Assembly: GCA_021161135.1 (NCBI GenBank)
Contig: JAGHBD010000067.1
Coordinates: 1-16,231 of the forward strand
DNA from: Thermoplasmata archaeon
GTDB taxonomy: Archaea; Thermoplasmatota; E2; UBA202; JdFR-43
Direction: 5' to 3'
Length of the DNA stretch: 16,231 nucleotides
Below are positions 8,051 through 15,172 of the stretch, piece by piece (within the stretch, counting starts at the first letter, position 1; each line of letters begins with the position of its first letter). The position numbers were made by a program, and so were the translations under genes. Under the pieces are notes generated by a model that saw nothing but the letters and a program-made list of their open reading frames with translations, was not told the DNA's origin and made no database searches.

Positions 8051-8691
8051 TATGCATGCTGCTTTTTAGCGTTTTTTAGATAAAAGGGGCAGAAATCTCG
8101 CAAAACACATTCCTCGCATTTTGGATTTCTTGCTTTGCACACCCTTCGCCCATGAGCTATAAGTAAATTTGCGAGGTCAAACCACTTCTCTTTCGGAAAC
8201 TTTCTCATTAAATCCTGCTCTATTTTATCTCTATTTTTTTCCTCTGTGAGGCCAAGTCGCTGACTCAAACGCATCACATGGGTATCGACAACAATTCCTT
8301 CATCCTTTCTAAAAGCATTGGAGAGAACAACATTTGCCGTTTTTCTGCTCACGCCCGGCAATTTAATTAACTCTTCCATTGAATCAGGCACCTCACCTCC
8401 ATACTCCTCAACTATTATCCTGCAGCATTCTTTGATATATTTTGCTTTATTCCTGTAAAAATTAATACTTTTTATGTCGTTTTGAAGTTCTTCCAAACTT
8501 GCGTTTGCATAATCTTTCGCTGTCCTGTATTTTTTGAAAAGGCTCTCCGTAACCCTATTAACCATCTCATCTGTTGTCTGAGCAGATAAAATGGTGGCAA
8601 TTAAGAGTTCTAAAGGATTAGTATAATGCAAAGCTGTTCCTTTAACATCTGGATATTCCTTTTTCAGTATTTCGACAATATCCACTTCCAT
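8050..8691 (-). CDS. nth: Endonuclease III, DNA glycosylase/AP lyase
   Basis: Endonuclease III removes oxidised pyrimidines from DNA and cleaves the abasic site in base excision repair. The 213-residue protein has the complete family layout: the helix-hairpin-helix LPGVSRKTANVV (111-122) with catalytic Lys117, the catalytic Asp136 in VVDTHV, and a C-terminal 4Fe-4S cluster loop with C185, C192, C195 and C201 in the classical C-x6-C-x2-C-x5-C spacing. No key residue is missing and the length is typical. It lies 46 bases downstream of folP and 32 bases upstream of the GTPase gene, all on the minus strand. A TATA-like element sits about 23 bases before its ATG, so it may have its own leaderless transcript. 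Confidence 0.97.
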   Translation of the reverse strand: MEVDIVEILKKEYPDVKGTALHYTNPLELLIATILSAQTTDEMVNRVTESLFKKYRTAKDYANASLEELQNDIKSINFYRNKAKYIKECCRIIVEEYGGEVPDSMEELIKLPGVSRKTANVVLSNAFRKDEGIVVDTHVMRLSQRLGLTEEKNRDKIEQDLMRKFPKEKWFDLANLLIAHGRRVCKARNPKCEECVLRDFCPFYLKNAKKQHA

Positions 8692-8710
8692 GATGGAAAA
8701 TAAGGAGAGA

Positions 8711-8717
8711 TTTAAAA
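8711..8717 (-). promoter_or_regulatory. TATA-like box for nth
   Basis: On the minus strand this reads TTTTAAA, centred about 23 bases before the nth start codon at 8691, in the 46-base gap after folP. The spacing suits a leaderless transcript. It may be dispensable if nth is mainly cotranscribed with folP. Confidence 0.4.
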
Positions 8718-8737
8718 TGTTGGCGTTGCGTATATGG

Positions 8738-9934
8738 CTATAAATTTCTCACTATTGCATCCACAACCATTGCCATCTTTTTTGTTGCCATAACATCGTG
8801 GCATCTTATTATGTCTGCACCATTTGCTATTGCTATCGCCTCCGCCCCTAAACTTCCTTCAAGCCTTTCATTCACACTTCCGCCTGCTATATTTCCTATG
8901 AATGTCTTTCTGGAAATACCAATGAGAAGTGGCTTGCCCAGTGCCTTTAACTCCAAAAGGCGAGATATGATTTCGCAATTATCTTCAATTCCCCCTCCCG
9001 TTCTTTTTCCAAATCCTATGCCAGGATCAATTATTATCTTGTCCTCATCAAATCCTTTGGAAACAGAGAATTTTATTCTTTCTTCCAGAAACTCATATAT
9101 CTCTTCCACGACATCATCATATCTTGGATTAACTTGCATGTTTTTGGGTTCTCCTTTCATATGCATTATGCATACAGGAACATCATATTCCTTTGCGATT
9201 TCAACCATTCCATCACTCCTCAAAGCTTTAATATCATTTATCATATCCGCCCCCGCTTCTATCGCTTTTTCTGCCACTGCTGGCTTGTATGTATCGATGG
9301 AGATTGGTATTTCTATCTCTCCCTTTAAAGCCTCAATTACTGGCAACACTCTCCTCATTTCCTCCTCTTCGCTAACAGGTGATGAAAATGGGCGCGTTGA
9401 TTCCCCACCTACATCTATTATATCTGCCCCTTCTTTCTCCATTTCCTTTGCTCTCTCGACCGCTTTTTCAATGCTTTCGTATTTACCGCCGTCATAAAAT
9501 GAATCAGGTGTTACATTTAAGATACCCATTATGTATGTTTTCTCCCCGAAACTAAATCGCCTGTTACCTATTTTCATTTCCACTTTTTTACTTACATTGC
9601 CCAATATTTCCTCAATTTTTTTGCCGAGAAGCACAAGGCGGGTATATTGTGACTGTAATTTCCTCACAAGTTTAAGCAGCTGCTTTTCATTTCCCATGAT
9701 CAAAACATCTGTATTTTCGGAATGTGGTGGAAGAGTTTCTTCTGAAATAGCAGCATCTCCTCCGATAGAAAGCATTTCCTGCTTCAGTATTATTGCATCC
9801 TGCGGAGCAATGTTTTTGAATTTTATGTTGAAATGAAATATTTTTGGTAGCATTATGTCTATTGCTTCTTCATGCACACCTATTTTTTTTAAGATACGAA
9901 TCCCATCCTCCTTATTTTTTATTATCCGCAACAT
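8738..9934 (-). CDS. folP: Dihydropteroate synthase with N-terminal extension domain
   Basis: Dihydropteroate synthase joins a pterin pyrophosphate to p-aminobenzoate or a related arylamine in folate or modified-folate synthesis. The TIM-barrel part starts near residue 130 and has all the usual loops: NVTPDSF (140-146), GGESTRP (176-182), SIDTYK (212-217), ND (233-234), MHMKG (257-261), DPGIGFGK (303-310), GISRK (339-343) and RCHD (377-380). In front is a separate domain of about 125 residues, a known accessory domain in some archaeal and bacterial synthases whose role is unclear. I chose the ATG at 9934 because family members begin near this MLRI-type segment. The alternative ATG at 9967 adds 11 residues and overlaps the UbiA gene by 29 bases; with 9934 the gap is four bases. 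No Shine-Dalgarno sequence is visible, so translation may be coupled to the UbiA gene. Confidence 0.93.
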   Translation of the reverse strand: MLRIIKNKEDGIRILKKIGVHEEAIDIMLPKIFHFNIKFKNIAPQDAIILKQEMLSIGGDAAISEETLPPHSENTDVLIMGNEKQLLKLVRKLQSQYTRLVLLGKKIEEILGNVSKKVEMKIGNRRFSFGEKTYIMGILNVTPDSFYDGGKYESIEKAVERAKEMEKEGADIIDVGGESTRPFSSPVSEEEEMRRVLPVIEALKGEIEIPISIDTYKPAVAEKAIEAGADMINDIKALRSDGMVEIAKEYDVPVCIMHMKGEPKNMQVNPRYDDVVEEIYEFLEERIKFSVSKGFDEDKIIIDPGIGFGKRTGGGIEDNCEIISRLLELKALGKPLLIGISRKTFIGNIAGGSVNERLEGSLGAEAIAIANGADIIRCHDVMATKKMAMVVDAIVRNL

Positions 9935-9938
9935 GTTA

Positions 9939-10922
9939 TCACATTGTTTTTGGGAGAAGACTTCCATGGAGCGATAAATTGGAAAGAATAAATGCTGCAG
10001 GAGGTATAAATGCTATAAGCCCTATGAATGGATTCACTACAGTTAGCATTATAGGAACGAGAGAGAAATTTATGTAATAATGCAATCCTATATACTTTCT
10101 TGCCACATTTCTTACAAATATATCCATTGAAAGAAGACGATGGCTTACGTAAAGCATTATAAGAGCAAGAACGGAAAGAAGAGCAATCTGAAAATATCTC
10201 CCTTTAAATTCATCAAAGGCATAAAATGGGTAAAATAGCAGAATGAGATATATTGCCTGCAGAGTATATGCTAAGAGTTTAAATTTTGCAGGAACAAATA
10301 ACCTTTTATTTTCCACTCTCACTCCAAGTTTTATAGCGAGGGTGCGAGCATTTCCTTTGTAATCGTGCTCTGCATCTTTGAGTCCCCCCGCAATAAATTG
10401 CATGAATAATACCTGTAACGTGCCAAGTGATGCTACTATGGCTGTAAGCTCGCCAGGTTTTCCGACAGTATAGGCGCCATAAAGAATAAGAAGCAAAATA
10501 CCAGTTGCCACAAAAATGTCCATTGCTGGAAATCTTTTACTTATAAAATCATATATCGTTATGGATACAGCTGAAGCAATTAGCAGAATGATGGAGAGGT
10601 AATTGGAATATAGGGTTGCAACATAAATCGCTATTGCCATTGATATGAAAAGCATGGCAATGGTGAAAATCCATGCATTTCGCAAACTTATTTTGCCGCT
10701 CACAAGTGGTCTATCCTTTAACTCATCAGAGAGTCTATCTATTTTATAGTCCACTATATCATTTAGGGCAAAACCATAGCAATGACCAAAAAAACCAATA
10801 AGGAAAAAGAGAAAGAGATTGAAAAATCTTTCTTCCCCACAACTCAATGCTCCAAGTACAGGAGCTATTGCTGTAAGCCCTGCATTAAATGAGCGGGACA
10901 ATTTTAGATATTCTTTTATCAC
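9939..10922 (-). CDS. UbiA-family membrane prenyltransferase
   Basis: UbiA enzymes are membrane proteins that transfer a polyprenyl chain to an acceptor, such as an aromatic ring, a glycerol ether lipid precursor or haem. This 327-residue protein has about eight or nine hydrophobic helices and both Asp-rich motifs: NDIVDYKID (54-62) and KDAEHD (182-187), which bind the Mg-prenyl-diphosphate. The DRPLVSG segment (70-76) is typical. Digeranylgeranylglyceryl phosphate synthase is one candidate in an archaeon, and a quinone-type or other transferase is another; sequence alone does not decide. The start is a GTG at 10922, placed by a well-positioned TATA-like box; no in-frame ATG gives a complete first helix. 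It is the first gene of a run with folP, nth and the GTPase gene. Confidence 0.85.
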   Translation of the reverse strand: MIKEYLKLSRSFNAGLTAIAPVLGALSCGEERFFNLFLFFLIGFFGHCYGFALNDIVDYKIDRLSDELKDRPLVSGKISLRNAWIFTIAMLFISMAIAIYVATLYSNYLSIILLIASAVSITIYDFISKRFPAMDIFVATGILLLILYGAYTVGKPGELTAIVASLGTLQVLFMQFIAGGLKDAEHDYKGNARTLAIKLGVRVENKRLFVPAKFKLLAYTLQAIYLILLFYPFYAFDEFKGRYFQIALLSVLALIMLYVSHRLLSMDIFVRNVARKYIGLHYYINFSLVPIMLTVVNPFIGLIAFIPPAAFILSNLSLHGSLLPKTM

Positions 10923-10944
10923 ATTCTGTATAATATTTGCCTTA

Positions 10945-10952
10945 TTTTATAA
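10945..10952 (-). promoter_or_regulatory. TATA box for the UbiA gene (and probably folP)
   Basis: On the minus strand this reads TTATAAAA, centred about 26 bases before the GTG at 10922. This is the closest match to ideal archaeal spacing in the window and supports a leaderless transcript beginning at GTG. Confidence 0.65.
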
Positions 10953-11020
10953 TATCGTATCATCATCTTTTCATCAGATTCTGACCCTTTCATCACTTCT
11001 CAGCAGACAATAATCATATG

Positions 11021-11614
11021 CTATATTATAACCTTTATGCCATCATAAAGGAAATATAATCCGAAGAACATCATGAGGACAAAGGATATGATGGAAAGCA
11101 GCTTCTCCACTTTACTGAAACCTGCTCCCTTGTTTGATAGCAATGTAACAAATTCATACCATGTAAAATCACAAATTTCATGGAAGAATATGAGTGAAAC
11201 GAGGCCAAGGAAGCCAAAGAATGTTGCTTTAATTGCCAGCACAAGCCCCACTGTAATCCACCACATTATAAAATAGGGATTGAGAGAACTGAGTGCTATG
11301 CCAGCAATTATGCCACGCAATTTCTTTACATCTTCTTTGTTCTCTCTAAGTGATGAGAGGGCAAAATATATGAGAACTATTCCTCCAGCTATTCCTATTG
11401 CTCCTCTAACCAATGCATCAAGCTGAAAAACTCCAATGAAAAAAAGCGTTATTATTATTGGCACCTCGATGATTGCATGCCCTGTGGCTATTAAAAGACC
11501 AGCATGCCTGTTTTTCCTTCCTTCTGCTATTGCTGTGGCAAACACTGGTCCTGGCATCAGAACACCGCTCAGCGAAACTAAGAGCACAGTTAGTATAAAG
11601 GTGAGATAATACAT
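11021..11614 (-). CDS. LysE/RhtB-family amino-acid exporter
   Basis: The 197-residue protein is a LysE-superfamily exporter, which carries amino acids or related small solutes out of the cell. It has about six hydrophobic helices, the N-terminal MPGPVFA motif (residues 20-26) that is diagnostic for the family, and the central SSLNPYFIMWW segment (about 109-119) with the conserved Asn-Pro. Length is typical. The substrate cannot be predicted. It is transcribed leftwards toward the UbiA gene, 98 bases away, and diverges from the zinc-ribbon gene across a 30-base region that must hold both promoters. The 98-base gap downstream holds the UbiA promoter and no gene; I see no clear terminator in it. 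Confidence 0.88.
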   Translation of the reverse strand: MYYLTFILTVLLVSLSGVLMPGPVFATAIAEGRKNRHAGLLIATGHAIIEVPIIITLFFIGVFQLDALVRGAIGIAGGIVLIYFALSSLRENKEDVKKLRGIIAGIALSSLNPYFIMWWITVGLVLAIKATFFGFLGLVSLIFFHEICDFTWYEFVTLLSNKGAGFSKVEKLLSIISFVLMMFFGLYFLYDGIKVII

Positions 11615-11618
11615 AGAG

Positions 11619-11626
11619 ATATATAA
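11619..11626 (+). promoter_or_regulatory. TATA-like box for the zinc-ribbon gene
   Basis: ATATATAA is centred about 22 bases before the ATG at 11645, which suits a leaderless transcript. It lies entirely within the 30-base gap shared with the divergent exporter gene. Confidence 0.55.
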
Positions 11627-11630
11627 GGTG

Positions 11631-11642
11631 TATAAATTAATT
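11631..11642 (-). promoter_or_regulatory. TATA-like region for the LysE-family gene
   Basis: The minus strand carries an A/T-only stretch here (AAATTAATTTATA-like), centred roughly 20-25 bases before the ATG at 11614. It sits only a few bases from the opposing box, so the two pre-initiation complexes would overlap. Confidence 0.4.
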
Positions 11643-11644
11643 TC

Positions 11645-11818
11645 ATGGTTAAGTATTGTCCGAGATGCGGCTCAGCCAACATAGAGTGGGTTTTACCACA
11701 GACATGGAGTAAATGGAGGTGCAAGGACTGCGGATATATAGGGGCATTTATCATAGAGGATGGAAAACTTGCAGATGAAGTGAGAAAAGAATGGCTTAAA
11801 AAGCACCAGAAAAAATAA
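11645..11818 (+). CDS. 57-residue zinc-ribbon protein
   Basis: This short gene encodes 57 residues beginning MVKYCPRCGSANIEW and ending in a basic helix-like tail (EVRKEWLKKHQKK). Two Cys pairs, CPRC (C5, C8) and CKDC (C26, C29), are spaced as in a rubredoxin-knuckle zinc ribbon, with 17 residues between the pairs. Small zinc ribbons of this type occur in archaea near transcription, translation and modification genes and may bind nucleic acid or protein partners; no specific function is claimed. It is supported as real by the intact two-knuckle pattern, by a TATA-like box at leaderless spacing, and by filling the gap between the exporter and the IPCT gene. The next gene starts 46 bases downstream with its own promoter-like element. 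I do not recognise a named gene. Confidence 0.8.
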   Translation: MVKYCPRCGSANIEWVLPQTWSKWRCKDCGYIGAFIIEDGKLADEVRKEWLKKHQKK

Positions 11819-11831
11819 ATAGCCCGAAGAA

Positions 11832-11839
11832 AATTATAA
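11832..11839 (+). promoter_or_regulatory. TATA-like box for the IPCT/DIPPS gene
   Basis: AATTATAA is centred about 29 bases before the ATG at 11865, implying a leader of only a few bases. It supports the ATG over the TTG six bases upstream, though not decisively. Confidence 0.5.
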
Positions 11840-11864
11840 CCTTACTTATTCTTCAAATTTGAAA

Positions 11865-13193
11865 ATGAAGGCTGAAAGTTTCCCTGCTGTTATACTTGCC
11901 GCAGGAGCGGGCAGGCGCATGAAAGCAGGCATGCCAAAGCCTCTTGTAAAATTATTAGGTTTAACTCTGCTGGAAAGAACCATAATGGGTTGCAGAGAAG
12001 CAGGAATAGAGAAATTTTATGTTGTTGTTGGTTATGAAAAGGAAAAAGTTATTAAGCATGTTGAAGAAATAAGAAAAAAACATGGAGTTGATGTGGAGGT
12101 TATAGAAAACAAAAACTGGAAAAAAGGAAATGGAACTTCCGTATTGGCTGCATTACAACACCTTTCCACACCATTTTTTGTTCTGATGTGCGACCACATA
12201 TTCGACGTTGAAATAATAAAAAATTTTGTTAAAGATGTGGCAAAAGAGAAGCATTGTGTACTTGGCATAGATAAAAAAATTGAGAGAGTACATGATATTG
12301 ATGAGGCCACAAAGGTCAAACTCAGAGGAAAATTCATAGAGGACATAGGGAAAGAACTGAAAAATTTTGATGCAGTCGATACAGGCATTTTCTTTTTTCA
12401 TCCATACGCCAAAGAAGCGATGAAAAAGGCGGTAGAAGAAGGCGATGCCTCTCTTATCCAAGGAGTCAAAAATTTGGCAAGAGAAAAGAAAATAAAGGGA
12501 ATAGAGGTGAAAGGAGAATACTGGATAGATGCAGATACACAGGAAAATCTCAGAGTTGCTGAAAATTTACTCCTTAAAAGCCTCATAAAGCCACAGGATG
12601 GCGTTATCTCGAAATATATAAACAGAAAAATTTCTCTTCTAATTTCAAAAAGACTGTGCAATACACCAATTACCCCCAATGCCATTTCATTTATAAGTTT
12701 CCTCCTCTCTATCATTGCAGCTTTTCTGTTTCTCATGACAGATTATATTTACCTTGCTCTTGCAGGAATAATTACACAAGCATCATCTGTAATTGATGGA
12801 TGCGATGGAGAGATAGCAAGATTGAAATTTCAATCAAGTCCATTTGGAGCATGGCTCGATACAGTGCTGGATAGATATGCGGATGTTGCGATAGCGGGCA
12901 CAATTTCATATACATATTCGTCGATTTATGGAAATGCAGTTGCATGGATTATAGGTGTATTGGCAATTTCTGGATTTATTCTATCGAGTTATTCCAGAAA
13001 AGAGTATGTTATTCGCTATGGTAAAGAATTGCCAACCAATAAAATAGAGTATTTCGGCAGGAGGGATTTTCGCCTTTTCATAATTTTTATTGGGGCTATT
13101 CTGGCTTATCCACTGGAAGCTCTTGCAGTAACAGCTACTCTTCATCATATTGTAATTATAGCCCTATTTTTTAAAGGGAGAAACTGTCGATAG
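11865..13193 (+). CDS. Bifunctional inositol-1-phosphate cytidylyltransferase / CDP-inositol:inositol-1-phosphate transferase (IPCT/DIPPS-like)
   Basis: The 442-residue protein fuses two enzymes. Residues 1-230 form a sugar-phosphate nucleotidyltransferase domain with LAAGAGRRM (11-19), K25 in PKP, a CDH metal motif (D110) and WIDADT (220-225). Residues about 250-442 form a membrane CDP-alcohol phosphatidyltransferase with the full signature D-G-x2-A-R-x8-G-x3-D-x3-D (from D311/D314 to D332 and D336) and several hydrophobic helices. In Archaeoglobus and Thermococcales this fusion makes CDP-inositol and then the phosphorylated precursor of di-myo-inositol phosphate, a solute of hyperthermophiles. 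Another alcohol-phosphate substrate, such as a lipid headgroup, remains possible. A TTG six bases upstream is a less likely start. No inositol-1-phosphate synthase or phosphatase gene is adjacent. Confidence 0.85.
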   Translation: MKAESFPAVILAAGAGRRMKAGMPKPLVKLLGLTLLERTIMGCREAGIEKFYVVVGYEKEKVIKHVEEIRKKHGVDVEVIENKNWKKGNGTSVLAALQHLSTPFFVLMCDHIFDVEIIKNFVKDVAKEKHCVLGIDKKIERVHDIDEATKVKLRGKFIEDIGKELKNFDAVDTGIFFFHPYAKEAMKKAVEEGDASLIQGVKNLAREKKIKGIEVKGEYWIDADTQENLRVAENLLLKSLIKPQDGVISKYINRKISLLISKRLCNTPITPNAISFISFLLSIIAAFLFLMTDYIYLALAGIITQASSVIDGCDGEIARLKFQSSPFGAWLDTVLDRYADVAIAGTISYTYSSIYGNAVAWIIGVLAISGFILSSYSRKEYVIRYGKELPTNKIEYFGRRDFRLFIIFIGAILAYPLEALAVTATLHHIVIIALFFKGRNCR

Positions 13194-13201
13194 ATTTATT
13201 A
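13194..13201 (+). promoter_or_regulatory. Possible TATA-like box for the C25 peptidase gene
   Basis: ATTTATTA lies immediately after the stop codon of the preceding gene and about 34 bases before the ATG at 13232. A second candidate (TATTTTTTAAA, 13165-13175) lies within the end of the IPCT gene and would leave a leader of about 36 bases containing the whole ribosome binding site. Confidence 0.4.
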
Positions 13202-13219
13202 AGGATGAGCTAATTCAAG

Positions 13220-13227
13220 AGGGAGGA
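13220..13227 (+). promoter_or_regulatory. Strong Shine-Dalgarno sequence of the C25 peptidase gene
   Basis: The purine run AGGGAGGA, containing GGAGG, ends four bases before the ATG at 13232. It is the clearest Shine-Dalgarno sequence in the window and fixes this start; most other genes here show none. Confidence 0.75.
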
Positions 13228-13231
13228 TAAA

Positions 13232-15127
13232 ATGAAGAAGATAATTGCAGCTGTGGTAGTGGGTGTGTTTTTGTTTGGAGCAGCCATGGCAGGGGTTAAT
13301 AATGCAACAATGGAAATAGCATCAAGTAAGGAATATGTTATCCAACGTACATACGAGTTTGAGAAGCCAATAGTGAGGGAAGACGGTAATTATGTGATCG
13401 TTTCTCTTGATGGGGCAAAAACGACAATGCAAGAAGGAATGCCTACCATGCCATATAAGGTTGATGTGATGAGATTTCCAGCAGGAACAAAACTGGAAAT
13501 AAAGACAGGGGATATTAAAACTATGGAAATGGAACTGCCTGCCAAAATCAAACCATATCCAATGTACACACTCCTTACAACACAGGGAAGAATAGAAATG
13601 AGAGAGAGCAAAATTTATGCTACCACTGCTTCTTATCCAGAAAACTGGGTTGAACCTCGTATAACAGTGGGGCTTTATAATGGCGAGAGAGTAGTTACAT
13701 TATCACTGTTCCTATATCCATGTAAATATATTCCAGCAGAGAATAAGCTTCTTTACACAGATAAAATAGATATCACGATAAAATATGAGCCACCAGAGAA
13801 GCCATTATTTACGAAAGATGAGTATGATTTGCTTATCATAGCCCCAGATTCATGGATGGATGAATTGGAGCCATTGAAAGAGCATAAAGAGCAGCATGGA
13901 ATAAAAACGATAATTGTGGGCTTGGATGAAATATATGGTGGAAAATATTTTGCCACGCAGGGAAGAGATGATGCTGAGAAGATAAAATACTTCATTAAAA
14001 ATGCCATTGAAGAGTGGGGCATAGAATATGTAATGCTTGTTGGAGGAAGACAGGGAGGAGTTTTCAAAGAAAGATGGCTTATGCCAGTTCGATATGCCAA
14101 TTTAGATGATAATTCAAACTGGGAAACAAGTTATCTCAGCGATTTGTATTTTGCCGACGTATATAAATATGAAGATGGCAACATTGTATTTGAAGACTGG
14201 GACAGTAATGGTGATGGTGTATTTGCAGAATGGAGCAGATTCCAGAAAGATACACTGGATTTGAATCCTGATGTTTATATTGGACGCCTTGCGTGCAGGA
14301 ATGTATGGGAAGTAAATCTTATGGTAAATAAAATTATTGAATATGAGAACAGCAATGCAGCTAATCAGGATTGGTTTAAGAGAATGGTTGTCATTGGCGG
14401 AGATACTTTTCCACCATATCCAGATGATCCCTATTACGAAGGAGAAGTTGCAAATGCAAAAGCCCTTGAATATATGGAGGGCTTTGAAGGAGTGAAGCTA
14501 TGGACATCTCTCGGCACATTAACAGGGCCGGAGGATATAATAAATGCTATCAGCGAAGGATGTGGCTTCTTGGATTTTGAAGGACATGGAAATCCAATGA
14601 GCTGGGCAACACATCCACCACATGATGAAAATACATGGATAGGCATAGATGTAACCCAGTTTTACAAGTTCTCAAACAAGGGAATGTACCCTGTATGCAT
14701 GATAGGTGGCTGCCACAATAGCCAGTTCAATGTAAGCGTATTTAACTTGGCAAAAATAAGAAAGATTTACGAAACATACTACAAATCAGAATGGAGTCCA
14801 GAGAGCTTTGGATGGTGGATTGTCCGCAAGCCGAATGGCGGCGCCATCGCCAGCGTGGGTTGCACTGGGTTAGGCTATGGTTATATTGGAGACTACAATA
14901 ATGATAGCATACCCGATTGCCTGCAAGGACTGGGTGGATGGATCGATGTTGAATTTTTCAGAATATATGGTCAGGAAGGCAAGAGTATCCTTGGTGAAAT
15001 ACATTCAATGGCAATAGCCAATTATGTGGCAACATTCCCAGTGATGAAGGATCCGATAGATTGTAAGACCGTCGAAGAATGGGTGTTGCTAGGAGATCCG
15101 ACGCTTAAGATAGGAGGATATAGCTAG
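13232..15127 (+). CDS. Secreted C25-family (gingipain-like) cysteine peptidase
   Basis: This 631-residue protein has a classic signal peptide (MKKIIAAVVVGVFLFGAAMA, cut near residue 20), a propeptide-like region to about residue 195, and a C25 peptidase domain beginning at YDLLIIAPDSW. The catalytic pair is visible: H452 in FEGHG and C494 in IGGCHNSQF. An EF-hand-like calcium loop, with D322, D324, N326, D328 and E333 (DSNGDG), sits in the first half of the catalytic region. Gingipain-type peptidases cleave after basic residues in Porphyromonas, but the archaeal specificity is not readable here. There is no C-terminal membrane anchor or sorting domain, so the enzyme should be released or loosely attached outside the cell. 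Related peptidases are known from uncultured sediment archaea that degrade protein. A T-rich terminator follows the stop codon. Confidence 0.9.
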   Translation: MKKIIAAVVVGVFLFGAAMAGVNNATMEIASSKEYVIQRTYEFEKPIVREDGNYVIVSLDGAKTTMQEGMPTMPYKVDVMRFPAGTKLEIKTGDIKTMEMELPAKIKPYPMYTLLTTQGRIEMRESKIYATTASYPENWVEPRITVGLYNGERVVTLSLFLYPCKYIPAENKLLYTDKIDITIKYEPPEKPLFTKDEYDLLIIAPDSWMDELEPLKEHKEQHGIKTIIVGLDEIYGGKYFATQGRDDAEKIKYFIKNAIEEWGIEYVMLVGGRQGGVFKERWLMPVRYANLDDNSNWETSYLSDLYFADVYKYEDGNIVFEDWDSNGDGVFAEWSRFQKDTLDLNPDVYIGRLACRNVWEVNLMVNKIIEYENSNAANQDWFKRMVVIGGDTFPPYPDDPYYEGEVANAKALEYMEGFEGVKLWTSLGTLTGPEDIINAISEGCGFLDFEGHGNPMSWATHPPHDENTWIGIDVTQFYKFSNKGMYPVCMIGGCHNSQFNVSVFNLAKIRKIYETYYKSEWSPESFGWWIVRKPNGGAIASVGCTGLGYGYIGDYNNDSIPDCLQGLGGWIDVEFFRIYGQEGKSILGEIHSMAIANYVATFPVMKDPIDCKTVEEWVLLGDPTLKIGGYS

Positions 15128-15140
15128 CTCCTCTCTCCCC

Positions 15141-15165
15141 AAATTTTTTATTGAATCTTCTTTTT
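15141..15165 (+). terminator. T-rich terminator after the C25 gene
   Basis: Two thymine runs (15144-15149 and 15161-15165) follow the peptidase stop by 17-38 bases, as in factor-independent archaeal termination. No stem-loop precedes them. The first run also lies where a TATA-like box for the next gene (start 15173) would be expected, so the element may serve both purposes. Confidence 0.5.
15144..15152 (+). promoter_or_regulatory. Possible TATA-like box for the three-helix membrane protein gene
   Basis: TTTTTTATT is centred about 25 bases before the ATG at 15173, the spacing seen at other leaderless starts in this window. It overlaps the first T run of the putative terminator. Confidence 0.35.
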
Positions 15166-15172
15166 ATTTATC

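Noticed and set aside
8811..9497. Long plus-strand open frame (228 codons) opposite folP
   Set aside because: Its translation is Ser/Pro/Ile-rich with no motif, and it lies fully antisense to a complete dihydropteroate synthase with all conserved loops.
9935..9967. Longer folP start overlapping the UbiA gene
   Set aside because: The family N-terminal domain matches from the internal methionine at 9934; the extra 11 residues look unrelated, though this remains possible.
10923..11020. Possible small gene or RNA in the 98-base gap between the UbiA and LysE genes
   Set aside because: I see only the UbiA TATA-like box and A/T-rich sequence, with no convincing stem or open frame.
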